From DATBAT01 sp963824805 (GTDB taxonomy: Bacteria; Acidobacteriota; Terriglobia; Terriglobales; Acidobacteriaceae), in NCBI GenBank assembly GCA_963824805.1, contig CAWGQZ010000019.1, forward strand, positions 7,602 through 71,601: DNA of 64,000 bases. Direction: 5' to 3'. The notes under the pieces are model-generated. The model had not been told where the DNA came from and did not search any database. It was given only the letters and a program-made list of their open reading frames with translations. Each line of letters opens with the position of its first letter. Within the stretch, counting starts at the first letter, position 1. A program made the position numbers and the translations under genes. Of the stretch, positions 34,459-43,979 are shown piece by piece.

Positions 34459-35124
34459 ATGGTTCCAGAAGGCTACTATTACGGTTTGCCGATGCTGGCC
34501 GCGGGTGGCCTGATTGCCTGGATTATCGGTCCACCGTGGGCGACGCCCGCTTTCCTGCTGGCGGCTTTTTTCTTGTGGTTCTTTCGCGATCCCGATCGAG
34601 TGATACCCGGCGAAGCCGGGGCGATTGTTTCCCCGGGAGACGGAAAAGTAACCGCGATTGCCCCAGTTTTGGACAACGGCGTCGAGCGCACGCGAATCAG
34701 TATTTTTCTCAATGTATTTAATGTTCACGTGAATCGCTCCCCCATCGCCGGCACTATTCGTGATGCCCGCTACCAGCATGGGAAATTCCTGAACGCCATG
34801 GATGCGGTGTCTGCAGATCAGAACGAGCAGAACATCGTGACGGTGGAAGGGGAAGGGCAGACCGTTGTCTTCAAACAAATCGCCGGTTTGATAGCCAGGC
34901 GAATCGTATTCACTAAACACCCTGGCGACCAAGTGGCGCGCGGCGAACGCGTGGGTCTCATCAAGTTTGGCTCGCGAGTCGATGTTTTGTTCGACCCTTC
35001 AGCTAACCTAAAGGTAAAAGTTGGCGACCATGTAAAAGGCGGAGCCAGCATCCTGGCAGTGGCCCCGGTAGAAGAAAGTAAGGTTGGAACAAATATCGAT
35101 CAGCATCGACAAGGAGCACGGTGA
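34459..35124 (+). CDS. psd: Phosphatidylserine decarboxylase proenzyme
   Basis: Makes phosphatidylethanolamine from phosphatidylserine at the membrane. The 221 aa match the short Psd class. N-terminal hydrophobic segments (LAAGGLIAWIIG, FLLAAFFLWFFRDPDR) are followed by VFNVHVNRSP. The self-cleavage site Gly-Ser is in LIKFGSRVDVLF, where the Ser becomes the pyruvoyl group. It overlaps pssA (TGATG), so the two consecutive steps of PE synthesis are encoded together. Confidence 0.95.
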   Translation: MVPEGYYYGLPMLAAGGLIAWIIGPPWATPAFLLAAFFLWFFRDPDRVIPGEAGAIVSPGDGKVTAIAPVLDNGVERTRISIFLNVFNVHVNRSPIAGTIRDARYQHGKFLNAMDAVSADQNEQNIVTVEGEGQTVVFKQIAGLIARRIVFTKHPGDQVARGERVGLIKFGSRVDVLFDPSANLKVKVGDHVKGGASILAVAPVEESKVGTNIDQHRQGAR

Positions 35125-35990
35125 TGAGCGATCTCGATATTCCAGACAATAGCGTTCGTGCTTCCCAGAATAAGTCCAAGCCGCGGCGGCTGAGCAAGGG
35201 CATGTATATTCTGCCGTCGCTGTTCACGACCGCAAACATCGGATTCGGCTACTACGCAATTCTGCAGATCACGCATGGCTCAGCCGTAACACCGGCTCAT
35301 TTCGACTATGCCGCCAAGGCCATCGGCCTCGCCTTTATCTGCGACGGCCTCGATGGCAGAATCGCCCGCATCACCGGCACCAGCAGCGATTTCGGCAAGG
35401 AACTGGATTCCCTGGCTGACGTGATCACATTCGGCGTGGCTCCAGCAATGTTGGCCTGGATGTGGGGATTTCAACACTTGACGGCCTGGTCTACAGCAGA
35501 GAATTTGTCGAAGCTGGTGCAGCTGGGAGGCATTGCCAGCTTCCTGTTTCTAATGGCCGGGGCGAGCCGCTTGGCACGCTTCAACATTACAAAGAACCCT
35601 CAGCCCTCAAATCCGGGCCGGCCGGGCAAAAAGTATTTCGTAGGCATGCCAATTCCGGCTGGGGCAGGCGTGATTGCGGCGGTCGTTCATTTTTCTGGCG
35701 GTGAACCTATCACACTGTGGTGGACGGCGATGACCTGGTTGCTATTGATCGTGGCCGCCGCCTACCTCATGGTAAGCACTTGGCGCTTCTATAGTTTCAA
35801 AGACATCGACCTGCAAATGCGCCAGCCCTTCCGGCTGATTGTTTTGTTCGGCGCCCTGTTCGCGGGCTTATGGGTTTTCTCCCGTCCGCTGTTATTCGTG
35901 CTGGCTTTGACCTACATGTTCTCGGGCGTATTCTGGCGGCTGCAATGGATACTCGCGGCGCAAGGGTCCGCCATCGCCGCCCGCCTATAA
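35124..35990 (+). CDS. pssA: CDP-diacylglycerol-serine O-phosphatidyltransferase
   Basis: Transfers phosphatidyl from CDP-diacylglycerol to serine. ATG 35124 is chosen over the adjacent in-frame GTG because AAGGAG is well placed. The CDP-alcohol phosphotransferase signature is complete in CDGLDGRIARITG followed by SDFGKELDSLAD. The 288 aa include about six to eight membrane helices (LLLIVAAAYLMVS, LIVLFGALFAGLWVF, LLFVLALTYMFSG). Its product is the substrate of Psd encoded just upstream. Confidence 0.95.
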   Translation: MSDLDIPDNSVRASQNKSKPRRLSKGMYILPSLFTTANIGFGYYAILQITHGSAVTPAHFDYAAKAIGLAFICDGLDGRIARITGTSSDFGKELDSLADVITFGVAPAMLAWMWGFQHLTAWSTAENLSKLVQLGGIASFLFLMAGASRLARFNITKNPQPSNPGRPGKKYFVGMPIPAGAGVIAAVVHFSGGEPITLWWTAMTWLLLIVAAAYLMVSTWRFYSFKDIDLQMRQPFRLIVLFGALFAGLWVFSRPLLFVLALTYMFSGVFWRLQWILAAQGSAIAARL

Positions 35991-36008
35991 GGAGGCGTCT
36001 CAAATCTC

Positions 36009-37085
36009 ATGAGCTCTCACTCCAAGCCTCCCATGACCCATTCCGAGTCGGCGCGTGTTTCCAATCTGTATCGCGTCGCCCTCGTCGGAGCCGCCACGCT
36101 CAGAGGCAAAGAGGTAGCCGAGGTCCTGAACGACCGAAATTTTCCTTCGCTCGACGTAAAGCTGCTGGATGACGAGGAGTCCCTGGGACAGTTGGAAACC
36201 ATGGGGGATGAAGTCAGTTTTATTCAGAGCCTGAGACCCGACCAGTTTGAGCGGGTCGACTTCACATTCTTTGCTTCCGATCCGGACTCCACGCGCAAGA
36301 ACTGGAAGGTTGCGCGCGATGGGGGTAGCGCCATCATCGATCTTTCCGCTTCCCTGGAAGGCGAGCCGGGGGCGTCGGTGCGCTCACCGTGGATGGAGCG
36401 ACAGCTAGGCCTCACACTCACTCCTGAGCTTCAACCTGGTCCCGTAGTGACTGCACATCCGGCGGCCGTAGCTCTCGCCGTTCTGTTGACGCGCGCCCAG
36501 AAGATCGGAGCGATCCGGCACGTGACGGCAAGCGTTTTTCAGCCCGCTTCAGAGCAAGGGCAGAAAGGCATGGATGAACTTCACGAGCAGACGGTAAACC
36601 TGCTCTCCTTCCAACAACTTCCGAAAAATATTTACGACGCCCAGGTGGCCTTCAATCTGGTGGGACGGTACGGAGACCGGGCCCTCTCTCCACTTCTTTC
36701 CGCGCAGGAAACCATCTCTCGCCACTACAAGCTCATTGCCGGAGACGGCGCACCGGTTCCATCGGTTCTTTTGGTGCAGGCGCCGATCTTCCATGGACAC
36801 GCCTTCTCCATCCACCTGGAAATGGCGCAAAGGGCTGACCTGGATGTTTTCTCGCAGGCCCTAGCCGGAGAACATGTGACCGTCACGACATCCGCGGAGG
36901 ATTCTCCGAGTAACGTCAACGCCGCCGGACAGCCCAATATTCTCGTGTCCTTGTTGCCCGATGCAACTCAGGCAAGTGGCATCTGGTTGTGGGCGGCCAC
37001 CGACAATCTTCGCATTGCGGCTTCTACCGCGGTCGAGTGCGCGGAAACGATGACCGCCACCCGCCCGCTGGGAAAGATCCAGTGA
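36009..37085 (+). CDS. Aspartate-semialdehyde-dehydrogenase-like protein without catalytic Cys
   Basis: 358 aa with the Asd/ArgC architecture. The NADP-binding start is YRVALVGAATLRGKEVAEVL, the dimer domain includes TASVFQPASEQGQKGMDELH, and GHAFSIHLEMA and NAAGQPNILV come later. Where active enzymes have the nucleophile in an NPxC(S/T) motif, this protein reads TAHPAAVAL, with Ala153 in place of Cys. The Arg/His substrate region is only partly kept. It is therefore probably not a dehydrogenase. It lies between pssA and lptE in the same direction, 18 bp after pssA. The true asd, if any, is elsewhere. Confidence 0.85.
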   Translation: MSSHSKPPMTHSESARVSNLYRVALVGAATLRGKEVAEVLNDRNFPSLDVKLLDDEESLGQLETMGDEVSFIQSLRPDQFERVDFTFFASDPDSTRKNWKVARDGGSAIIDLSASLEGEPGASVRSPWMERQLGLTLTPELQPGPVVTAHPAAVALAVLLTRAQKIGAIRHVTASVFQPASEQGQKGMDELHEQTVNLLSFQQLPKNIYDAQVAFNLVGRYGDRALSPLLSAQETISRHYKLIAGDGAPVPSVLLVQAPIFHGHAFSIHLEMAQRADLDVFSQALAGEHVTVTTSAEDSPSNVNAAGQPNILVSLLPDATQASGIWLWAATDNLRIAASTAVECAETMTATRPLGKIQ

Positions 37086-37600
37086 GAGGGTGGTATGCGA
37101 TGGCCCTGCTTCTAAGCTCCACCTTCGCTAGTTGCGGGTATCACACCGCCGGGCATGTTTCGACTCTGCCCAGCAACGTCCAGACGATCGCGATACCAGC
37201 TTTTGTCAATCAGACTCAGACCTACCGCATCGAGCAGATTCTGACCAGTGCCGTGGTTAAGGAACTTATCACCCGCACCCGATACCATATCGTTAACGAC
37301 GCCGAGGCTTCCGCCGACGCGACTCTGCGTGGTACGGTGGTTTCCACCTACACAGCGCCGCTGACTTACGATTCCCAGACCGGCCGCGCCGCCAGCGTTC
37401 TGATTACTGTAAACATGAAGGTTTCTCTCATCGACAAACACGGCAAGGTTCTCTACGAAAACCCGTCGTACGTCTTCCGCGAGCAGTACCAGGTCACCCG
37501 CGAACTTTCCAGCTTCTTCGAGGAAAGCTCACCCGCCTTGAATCGTCTCTCTCGCGAATTCGCCCGCACCCTGGTTTCGAGCATTCTGGAGGGCTTTTAA
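37082..37600 (+). CDS. lptE: LptE-like lipoprotein of LPS transport
   Basis: 172 aa from GTG 37082, which overlaps the preceding stop by 4 bases; ATG 37100 is an alternative. The signal ends in a lipobox-like FASC followed by GYHTAG, the usual LptE start. The rest (QTIAIPAFVNQTQTYRIEQI, TLRGTVVSTYTAPLTYDSQT, FREQYQVTRELSSFFEES) fits the LptE/DUF4136-like fold. LptE forms a plug complex with LptD in the outer membrane. Placement directly upstream of holA is common in many bacteria and supports the call. Confidence 0.85.
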   Translation: MRGWYAMALLLSSTFASCGYHTAGHVSTLPSNVQTIAIPAFVNQTQTYRIEQILTSAVVKELITRTRYHIVNDAEASADATLRGTVVSTYTAPLTYDSQTGRAASVLITVNMKVSLIDKHGKVLYENPSYVFREQYQVTRELSSFFEESSPALNRLSREFARTLVSSILEGF

Positions 37601-38721
37601 TGCGGGCCTTCGCCCAGGCTGATCGCTTCGTTTCTGAGGTGCAGTCACGCAAACTGCGGCCCGTGTACGTCTTCGTGGGAGACGAAGTCTTCTTCCGCCG
37701 CCGCTGCCGAGAGGCCATCCTCGAGCATTTGGTGCCTCCTGATCTGCGCGACTTCAGCTTGTTCGAATTCGATCTCGCTGAGACCGATCTGGCGGAAGTG
37801 CTGGACCGCGCCCGCACGCCCTCTCTGATGGCCCCGTTTCAGGTGTTCTTCGTGCGTGGAGTGAAGACGATGTTCGGCCGGGGGTCGAACGAAGACAAGA
37901 TCGAAGCCATCGAAACCTACACTAAAGATCCCAATCCTGACGCCGTCTTGATCTTCATCGCCGACCACATCAGCATCCCCGCCGACGCTCGCCGGATGGA
38001 GATGACCGACAAGGAGCGCTACCAGCGTATCCGCGAAACCATCGGCGGCTTTTGCGCAATCGTCGAGTTGGCGCGAGTCGAGGAAGGCGAGGCGGTCCGC
38101 TGGATCGCCGAATACGGCGTGACCCGCGAAGTGAAGATCGATGCGGACGCTGCCCGCGAACTTGTCGACGCTTTAGGTGGCGACATGATGATGGTTTCCA
38201 ACGAACTCGAAAAGTTAATCCTCTATGTCGGGGAGAAAAAACGGGTCACGCTAGGTGATGTGGAGACAATGGTCCTCGCCGCCAAGCAGCGTTCGCTGTA
38301 TGAGTTGACCGACGCTATCTCCGCCAAGGACAGGGTCAAAGCCTTGCACATCCTTGACGCAATTCTGAGCACTGGCGATGGGGATGAGGCCGCCATTGGC
38401 CACCTCTACATGCTGGCCAAGACCTTTCGCCAGATGCTGGTCATTCTCGAGCGCAATGTCCGCGACCAGCGCATGTTGTGGGCCGCATTGTGGCAAGGAT
38501 TCCGCGTGCCGCCATTCGCCGCCGATGACATTATCCGTCAGGCAAGACGCTACAAATCGAAGAGGGAACTGACCCGGGCGATTCGCCTGATCGCGAAAAC
38601 CGACCTGGCATTGCGATCGAATCCGGTCAGCAAGCGCTTTGTTCTGGAGAGATTGGTCCTCGACCTGACCGCTCAACCCAAACCCGAAAGCCTCTGGATG
38701 CAGGAAGAACTGCCCGTCTAA
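37600..38721 (+). CDS. holA: DNA polymerase III delta subunit
   Basis: Clamp-loader subunit that opens the beta clamp. The 373 aa start at an ATG overlapping the lptE stop (TAATG). Family traits are VYVFVGDEVFFRRRCREAIL, FDLAETDLAEVLDRARTPSL, PFQVFFVRG, DMMMVSNELEKLILYVG and the C-terminal helical domain around KTFRQMLVILERN. Length is normal. Confidence 0.93.
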   Translation: MRAFAQADRFVSEVQSRKLRPVYVFVGDEVFFRRRCREAILEHLVPPDLRDFSLFEFDLAETDLAEVLDRARTPSLMAPFQVFFVRGVKTMFGRGSNEDKIEAIETYTKDPNPDAVLIFIADHISIPADARRMEMTDKERYQRIRETIGGFCAIVELARVEEGEAVRWIAEYGVTREVKIDADAARELVDALGGDMMMVSNELEKLILYVGEKKRVTLGDVETMVLAAKQRSLYELTDAISAKDRVKALHILDAILSTGDGDEAAIGHLYMLAKTFRQMLVILERNVRDQRMLWAALWQGFRVPPFAADDIIRQARRYKSKRELTRAIRLIAKTDLALRSNPVSKRFVLERLVLDLTAQPKPESLWMQEELPV

Positions 38722-38750
38722 ATTCCTTGCAAAGGAGCGGGCCGATCCAG

Positions 38751-39329
38751 ATGACGTACTCCGACGTTTGGCACTTGCTAATCCAACTCCCGTGGGTAAT
38801 TTTTCTAATTTACTGGATCATCGGCGCCTTCAAGACGCGTGCCACTCGTAGGAAGGAATCCTCGATTTCCCGCCTAAGCATTCTGCTGGTTGAAATCGCC
38901 GGCTATCTGCTGATTTTCAACGACGCTCTCAGCATAGGACTTTTGGGGAGACATGTGCTGCCGCGGACGGCGCTGCTTGCGACCGTGGGTGTTGTCATGA
39001 CCTGGTGGGGAATCGCCCTCGCGATCTGGGCCCGCTACCACTTGGCGGAATACTGGAGCGCGCGCATCACGATTAAGGAAGACCACCAACTCATCCGAAC
39101 CGGCCCATACCGTCGTCTGCGACACCCGATCTATTCAGGTTTGATCATGGCGGCGGTGGGATCTGCCCTGCTTTTCGATCGCTGGAGATGTGTGGTCGGT
39201 GTATGCCTGGTGGTCGCTGGTTACGCGATAAAGGCCAGGAAAGAAGAAGCAATGCTAGGCGAGCAATTCGGAGAGGCCTTTCGTGAACACAGGAAGCACA
39301 CAGGCTTCCTGTTTCCACGGTTTTTATGA
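38751..39329 (+). CDS. Isoprenylcysteine carboxyl methyltransferase-family membrane protein
   Basis: About 192 aa from ATG 38751 (AAAGGAG lies 14 bases ahead; a TTG at 38727 is possible). Membrane helices near the N-terminus (LIQLPWVIFLIYWIIGAF, ISRLSILLVEIAGYLLIF) are followed by the ICMT/phospholipid-methyltransferase core TGPYRRLRHPIYSGLIMAAV and EEAMLGEQFGEAFREHRKHT. Bacterial members methylate lipid or isoprenoid acceptors; substrate unknown. Last gene of the pssA-to-holA run, convergent with rpsT. Confidence 0.85.
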   Translation: MTYSDVWHLLIQLPWVIFLIYWIIGAFKTRATRRKESSISRLSILLVEIAGYLLIFNDALSIGLLGRHVLPRTALLATVGVVMTWWGIALAIWARYHLAEYWSARITIKEDHQLIRTGPYRRLRHPIYSGLIMAAVGSALLFDRWRCVVGVCLVVAGYAIKARKEEAMLGEQFGEAFREHRKHTGFLFPRFL

Positions 39330-39349
39330 TTTGGGGCTCGGTGGAGCGC

Positions 39350-39613
39350 TTACTTTAAAGCGTTCAAACGTGCGCTCAGGCGGGACTTGTAGCGAGAAGC
39401 GGTGTTGTTGTGCAGCACGCCTTTTTGGACAGCTTTGTCCAGCGCGGAAACCGTCTGCCGGAATACCTGCTCGGTCACTGTCTTGTCGCCCTTGGCCAGG
39501 CTCTCACGCAGATCGCGTAGAGTACCGCGTAGCCGCGAGGTGTTCGCACGATTGCGGGCGGTCCGCTTGGTGGTCTGTCTGGCCCGCTTCAGTGCGGAAA
39601 AATGGTTTGCCAT
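39350..39613 (-). CDS. rpsT: Small-subunit ribosomal protein S20
   Basis: 87 aa, basic and helical, binding 16S rRNA. MANHFSALKRARQTTKRTAR, then NTSRLRGTLRDLRES and KGVLHNNTASRYKSRLSARL are diagnostic. Single gene, convergent with the methyltransferase; the location next to holA is seen in many genomes. Confidence 0.97.
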   Translation of the reverse strand: MANHFSALKRARQTTKRTARNRANTSRLRGTLRDLRESLAKGDKTVTEQVFRQTVSALDKAVQKGVLHNNTASRYKSRLSARLNALK

Positions 39614-39812
39614 CTGGGTCCTTCGTCTTTCAGTGAAATATTCGGGAAACTAGCCGAATCAATATTTTACGGGACTTTCGGCGATACGGTCAAACGCGGT
39701 TCCCCCGATAAAATCCGGGCCAAGCGAAGAATCCCTGCCTACCCTCTACCCAGGGCAGGGATCCTCTGTCGCAAATCCACTCCGCCGGATGAAAAAAGAT
39801 GGTTGAGATGAG

Positions 39813-40850
39813 TCAGGCCGGTGTTCCCTCAATTATGCACATCGGTCCCTTCGTTGGCACAACGCGTGTTAACCGGAAGCCACTCTTCGCCAGTAGGGTT
39901 CTAAATTCATCTTCCGTTCGCTCTCTTCCTCCCGGAAACATGAGCATCTCCAGATCCATGATTTTCGAGAAATGGGGCTCGTTGCCGGCAGGCCGAACCA
40001 GTTCCACCAGCAGCAACTTGCCATTCGGCTTTCCCTGCAACGCGCGGCGGCAGTTCTTCAAAATAGTGCCTGCTTGTTCGTCATCCCAATCGTGGATGAT
40101 GAACTTCATCAGATAAGCATCGCCGCCCTCGGGCACCGATTCAAAGAAATTCCCATCCACTGTTCGGCATCGGTCTTTGAGGCCGCGCTCCCCGATTTTT
40201 TCTTGGGTAGCGCCAAGCACGTGTGCCAGGTCGAAAATAATCCCCCGTATGCCGGGATATTTCTGCAACACCTCAGACATGAGGTAGCCGTGTCCGCCGC
40301 CCACATCGACCAGAGTTTTGAATGGTGAAAAATCATAAGCCTCCAAAATTCCCGGAACCTGATTCGCACTTAGCGAAGTCATCGCGGCGTTGAATCGCAC
40401 ATTTTCCACCGGGTCGGTGGTGAAGTATTCGAAGGCAGCCTTTCCCGTCACGTGCTCAATGCCGGGCTGGCCAGTCTTTGTTGTATGCATCAACTCAGCA
40501 AAGAGCTGGTGGTGGAAGGGATCGGCCATCCAGATCACCGTATCGCGTTGAGATCCGGGAACATCTCGTCTCAACAACTCTGCCGCCGGCGTAAGGATGA
40601 ATTTCCCGGGCACGGTTTCAGCGAAAACGCCAGCAACGGTTAGGCATCGCACAACTCTTGTCAGGATGTCGGCGTTGGTGTTAGTCGCCGATGCCAGTTC
40701 TGCCCCAGTCTTCGGTCCCTGGCTCAACAGACCGGCGATGTCCAACTCAGTTGCCACCCATAAGGCCGAAGAAAGAAAGTAGCCGCTTCCAACCTGCAAC
40801 AATTGCTGCATCGGATCGGGCGGTGGCCCGGCCGGACGAGAGGGTTCCAT
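39813..40850 (-). CDS. SAM-dependent O-methyltransferase (COMT/hydroxyneurosporene-type)
   Basis: 345 aa, ATG behind AAGGAG. An N-terminal winged-helix dimerisation domain (YFLSSALWVATELDIAGLLS, GAELASATNTNADILTRVVR) precedes a Rossmann methyltransferase domain with SAM motif LVDVGGGHGYLMSEVL. FIIHDWDDEQAGTILKNCRR contains the putative catalytic His/Asp. Family members methylate phenolic or carotenoid hydroxyls. No biosynthetic cluster surrounds it; it is divergent from miaB. Confidence 0.9.
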   Translation of the reverse strand: MEPSRPAGPPPDPMQQLLQVGSGYFLSSALWVATELDIAGLLSQGPKTGAELASATNTNADILTRVVRCLTVAGVFAETVPGKFILTPAAELLRRDVPGSQRDTVIWMADPFHHQLFAELMHTTKTGQPGIEHVTGKAAFEYFTTDPVENVRFNAAMTSLSANQVPGILEAYDFSPFKTLVDVGGGHGYLMSEVLQKYPGIRGIIFDLAHVLGATQEKIGERGLKDRCRTVDGNFFESVPEGGDAYLMKFIIHDWDDEQAGTILKNCRRALQGKPNGKLLLVELVRPAGNEPHFSKIMDLEMLMFPGGRERTEDEFRTLLAKSGFRLTRVVPTKGPMCIIEGTPA

Positions 40851-40968
40851 GGTTTTTCGATCTCCTTAGGCTTTTTTACTCGCTACCTAAACTAACGCGC
40901 AATTGGCGGGCAAGAAAGCTCAGGTATCGAGTCCAAAACTGATTTGCACTGCGGGTTATACTGAATTG

Positions 40969-42298
40969 ATGGGCACTGAAACCCAAAAGACGTTCTACCT
41001 TGAGACTTTTGGGTGTCAGATGAACGCCCATGATTCCGAGAAGGTGGTCGGTACCCTCATTTCGGAGGGCTACCGCCAGGTTCCCACCGTCGAGGAAGCG
41101 GGCTTGGTCCTCTACAACACCTGCTCCATCCGCGATAAGGCCGAACAGAAGGTCTTCAATCGCCTCAACGACTACAAGAAACTGCAGAAACAAGGCAAGC
41201 GCTTTGGAGTACTAGGCTGTGTGGCCCAGCAGGAGGGTGAAAAGATCTTTGAACGGGCTCCCTACGTCTCCATGGTTTGCGGATCGGCCTCCTACCGCAA
41301 CCTTCCCGATATGCTGGTGCAACTTGAGGCGGGAAACCAGCGTGTAACGGGTCTCGACGATCGGCAGACCAACGAATGCTTTGAGACCGAGTTCACCTCT
41401 CGCAACAATCCCCATCGTGGTTACATCACCATCATTGAGGGCTGTGACAAGTTTTGCGCCTACTGCGTGGTGCCCTTTACCCGCGGCAAAGAGCGCAGCC
41501 GTACGTCTGACTCGGTGCTTGCCGAAGCCCGACAAATGGCAGACTTGGGCTACACGGAGATTCAACTGCTTGGCCAAAACGTGAATTCGTACCACGATTC
41601 AGCAGGGAAGCGAACCTTCGCAGAATTGCTGGCTGCGGTGGGCGAAGTACCTGGGATCCGTCGCGTGCGTTTCACGACCTCGCATCCGCGCGACTTTGGC
41701 CGCGACATCATCGACGCAATCGATGCCGTGCCGACGTTGTGCAATCATGTACATCTCCCGGTCCAAAGCGGCTCTACCCGCGTCCTGAACGCCATGGAGC
41801 GTCTTTACACTCGCGAACAGTACCTCGAGCGTATTTCGTGGATGAAGTCGGCGAAGCGAGAAATCAGCATCACCAGTGACATCATTGTCGGATTCCCGGG
41901 GGAGACCGAAAATGATTTCTCCGAAACCCTCTCTTTGCTTGCACATGTAGGCTTTGACGGCATCTTCGGGTTTAAGTATTCGCCGCGGCCGAACACTCCA
42001 TCGTTAAGCATGCCCGACAGCATTTCCGTCGAAGAGAAGGCCCGCCGCCTGACTTGTCTTGCAGGAATATCAAAGGGAGATTCAGAAGCTTAATTACCGG
42101 CGACACTTAGGGGCAACTGTAGAGGTAATGGTAGAAACTAAGAACGAACTACGCGGTCAATGGGTGGGGCGGACGTCACAGAACACCATCATGAATTTTA
42201 CCGCCTCTGGCGATGCCGCTCCGGCAATCGGCAGTTACGTTCCGGTTCGTACTACGGCGAGTTTTCCCAACAGCTTGGCGGGAGAAATGGTGATATAA
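40969..42298 (+). CDS. miaB: tRNA-2-methylthio-N6-dimethylallyladenosine synthase MiaB, frameshift before TRAM domain
   Basis: Radical-SAM methylthiotransferase acting on A37 of tRNA. From ATG 40969 (MGTETQKTFYLETFGCQMNA), the N-terminal UPF0004 domain has three cluster Cys (TFGCQ, NTCSIRD, LGCVAQQ). The radical-SAM CxxxCxxC is in CDKFCAYCVVPF. The frame stops at 42093 after LTCLAGISKGDSEA. The other frame reads LQEYQREIQKLNYRRHLG and TKNELRGQWVGRTSQN, the expected TRAM domain, ending at 42298. A surplus base near 42054 explains it. The repaired length is normal (about 442 aa). Confidence 0.92.
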
Positions 42299-42330
42299 GG
42301 GCAATTAAGAGGTCGCTTGGGGAGCTTTTG

Positions 42331-42816
42331 ATGGAAGTCGAGATGAAAATTCGCGGGCTGATGATGGATCCTGTCACCAACATGCCCATCGTGATCCTGA
42401 AAGACGCTGGCAGCGACACCGTCCTACCGATTTGGGTCGGGGTTTACGAGGCCAATGCAATAGCCCTGGAAATCGAGAAAGTCTCGACCCCGCGTCCGAT
42501 GACCCATGATCTCATCAAGAACGTCCTGGTAGGCCTGGATACCTACGTCCACAAGGTTGTTGTTACCGAACTCCGCGAAGATACCTTTTACGCGGTCGTT
42601 TGGCTGGAACGCGAAGGTCACGTCATCAGCATCGATTCGCGTCCGTCCGACGCTCTGGCGCTGGCGTTGCGCATGGATTGCCCAATCTTCGTGGAAGACG
42701 AGGTTTTAAAGAACTCCAAGCTGGCAACCAACCTCTCGGACCGGGTCACCGCCGACGAACTCCGGAAGTGGCTTGAAGGGCTGGGAGATGAAGATATGGG
42801 CCGCTACAAGATGTAA
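42331..42816 (+). CDS. Bifunctional nuclease domain (DUF151/BFN) protein
   Basis: 161 aa, start ATG 42331 with GGGGAG 8 bases ahead. MKIRGLMMDPVTNMPIVILK, LPIWVGVYEANAIALEIE, RPMTHDLIKNVL and SIDSRPSDALALALRMDCPI are the family signature. Members have reported DNase/RNase activity in plants and unknown roles in bacteria. It follows miaB by 32 bp in the same direction. Confidence 0.92.
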   Translation: MEVEMKIRGLMMDPVTNMPIVILKDAGSDTVLPIWVGVYEANAIALEIEKVSTPRPMTHDLIKNVLVGLDTYVHKVVVTELREDTFYAVVWLEREGHVISIDSRPSDALALALRMDCPIFVEDEVLKNSKLATNLSDRVTADELRKWLEGLGDEDMGRYKM

Positions 42817-43071
42817 ACCGGCGCGGCGCGCTTGCTGTATCGTCGGTTTTACATAATACCAATTATCGGACATTGAATCTGTTCGTAAACTGTTAATTTC
42901 CCCCCTCCTTGCTTCCAATTTGGATCTTTCAGCCTATCCTTGGCGCGCTTCGGATGGAGGCTTCCATGTCAGCAGCACGATCCCTTGTCTTTTCGCGTAC
43001 GATGCCGTCGTTTCAGGTGCTAAGCCCATTCCTTTTCGACTCGTCCCCAACCTCCTCTGGTTAGTCCACAA

Positions 43072-43609
43072 ATGCTGGCGCAGCAGTCGGAGGTCCTGTT
43101 CTACGCCGCCGCATATTCACTGGCTAGAGTCGACCGCGTGGCGAAAATCCACCGAGAGTATGGCAAGACCCCTTCCCTAAATGTAGATATCCACCTTTAT
43201 CCTGACTTTCGGGCAAGAGTTGAAGAAGAAGTAGGTCCGCCAACCTTGGAAGACGCCGCGAGTATTGTCACGGTTCCAGCAAGGTGTCACGGGGACTGCC
43301 ACGGCCAGGGGTATGCAAGACGGTTTGTTCCTTGATCCTGCCCCCCTCGCTTTCACCATGAGCAAGTTCATCCAGCCAATGCAGGACATCTTCGAAGGCA
43401 TCCCGAGAGCCAACTGGGAGCTACGCTTGCGCCAGGCTCCCCCATACATGCCTGGGATCAGTGCCGGTTTTCTTGGAACTAGAGTTCACATCATGGAGGA
43501 TTTCGATTATGCGCTTCGGCTACAAATCGCGCAGCAGCCGTCGATATGCATCCTCCCGCAGGATTGGGGTAACTCCTACGCCGTTGTGCAGGTCCCACCG
43601 CGCAGTTGA
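43072..43609 (+). CDS. Unknown protein, probably one gene in two frames
   Basis: Two overlapping open frames, 43072-43335 (MLAQQSEVLFYAAAYSLARV, KTPSLNVDIHLYPDFR) and 43265-43609 (FQQGVTGTATARGMQDGLFL, FTMSKFIQPMQDIFEGIPRA), look like halves of one protein joined near 43255. I do not recognise a domain. There is no signal peptide and no clear Shine-Dalgarno at the first ATG. The second half overlaps the next gene by 4 bases. This could also be spurious; the base composition is less regular than in neighbouring genes. Confidence 0.4.
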
Positions 43610-43911
43610 CCAACAGCATTCTTTCGACAATCACCCCTTTTTGCCCCACCTTCACGCTTCTTGAATGCCCGCTGACCCAATACGCGGTCTTTAAGGCGAG
43701 GAACCGCCCCTACAAACGTTATTTGAAATGCCGTGCTGAGAACGACTTTTTCCTTCCCGAAGGTCTTGATGAGTACGTCGATATTCTTACGCCAACCCAA
43801 AGCGTTATCGACGCCAGCGCAGCCGCTTTGCTTCGCGAAAGCTCCCACATTTCAGGCATTAAGCATCAAGCCTTCCTTGACTACGAAAAAGACCACGGCA
43901 AGCTTGCGTGA
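43606..43911 (+). CDS. Unknown 101 aa protein
   Basis: Starts in a 4-base overlap with the preceding frame. The sequence (FTLLECPLTQYAVFKARNRP, ENDFFLPEGLDEYVDILTPT, IKHQAFLDYEKDHGKLA) has no motif I recognise. It may be the continuation of the gene before it rather than a separate protein. Nothing around it suggests a role. Confidence 0.35.
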   Translation: MTNSILSTITPFCPTFTLLECPLTQYAVFKARNRPYKRYLKCRAENDFFLPEGLDEYVDILTPTQSVIDASAAALLRESSHISGIKHQAFLDYEKDHGKLA

Positions 43912-43979
43912 TCAAATTGCGTTATCGAAGAACCGGCCTGGCTCCGCCCCCGTCTTTGCCTCGCGCAATCGACTTCAAC

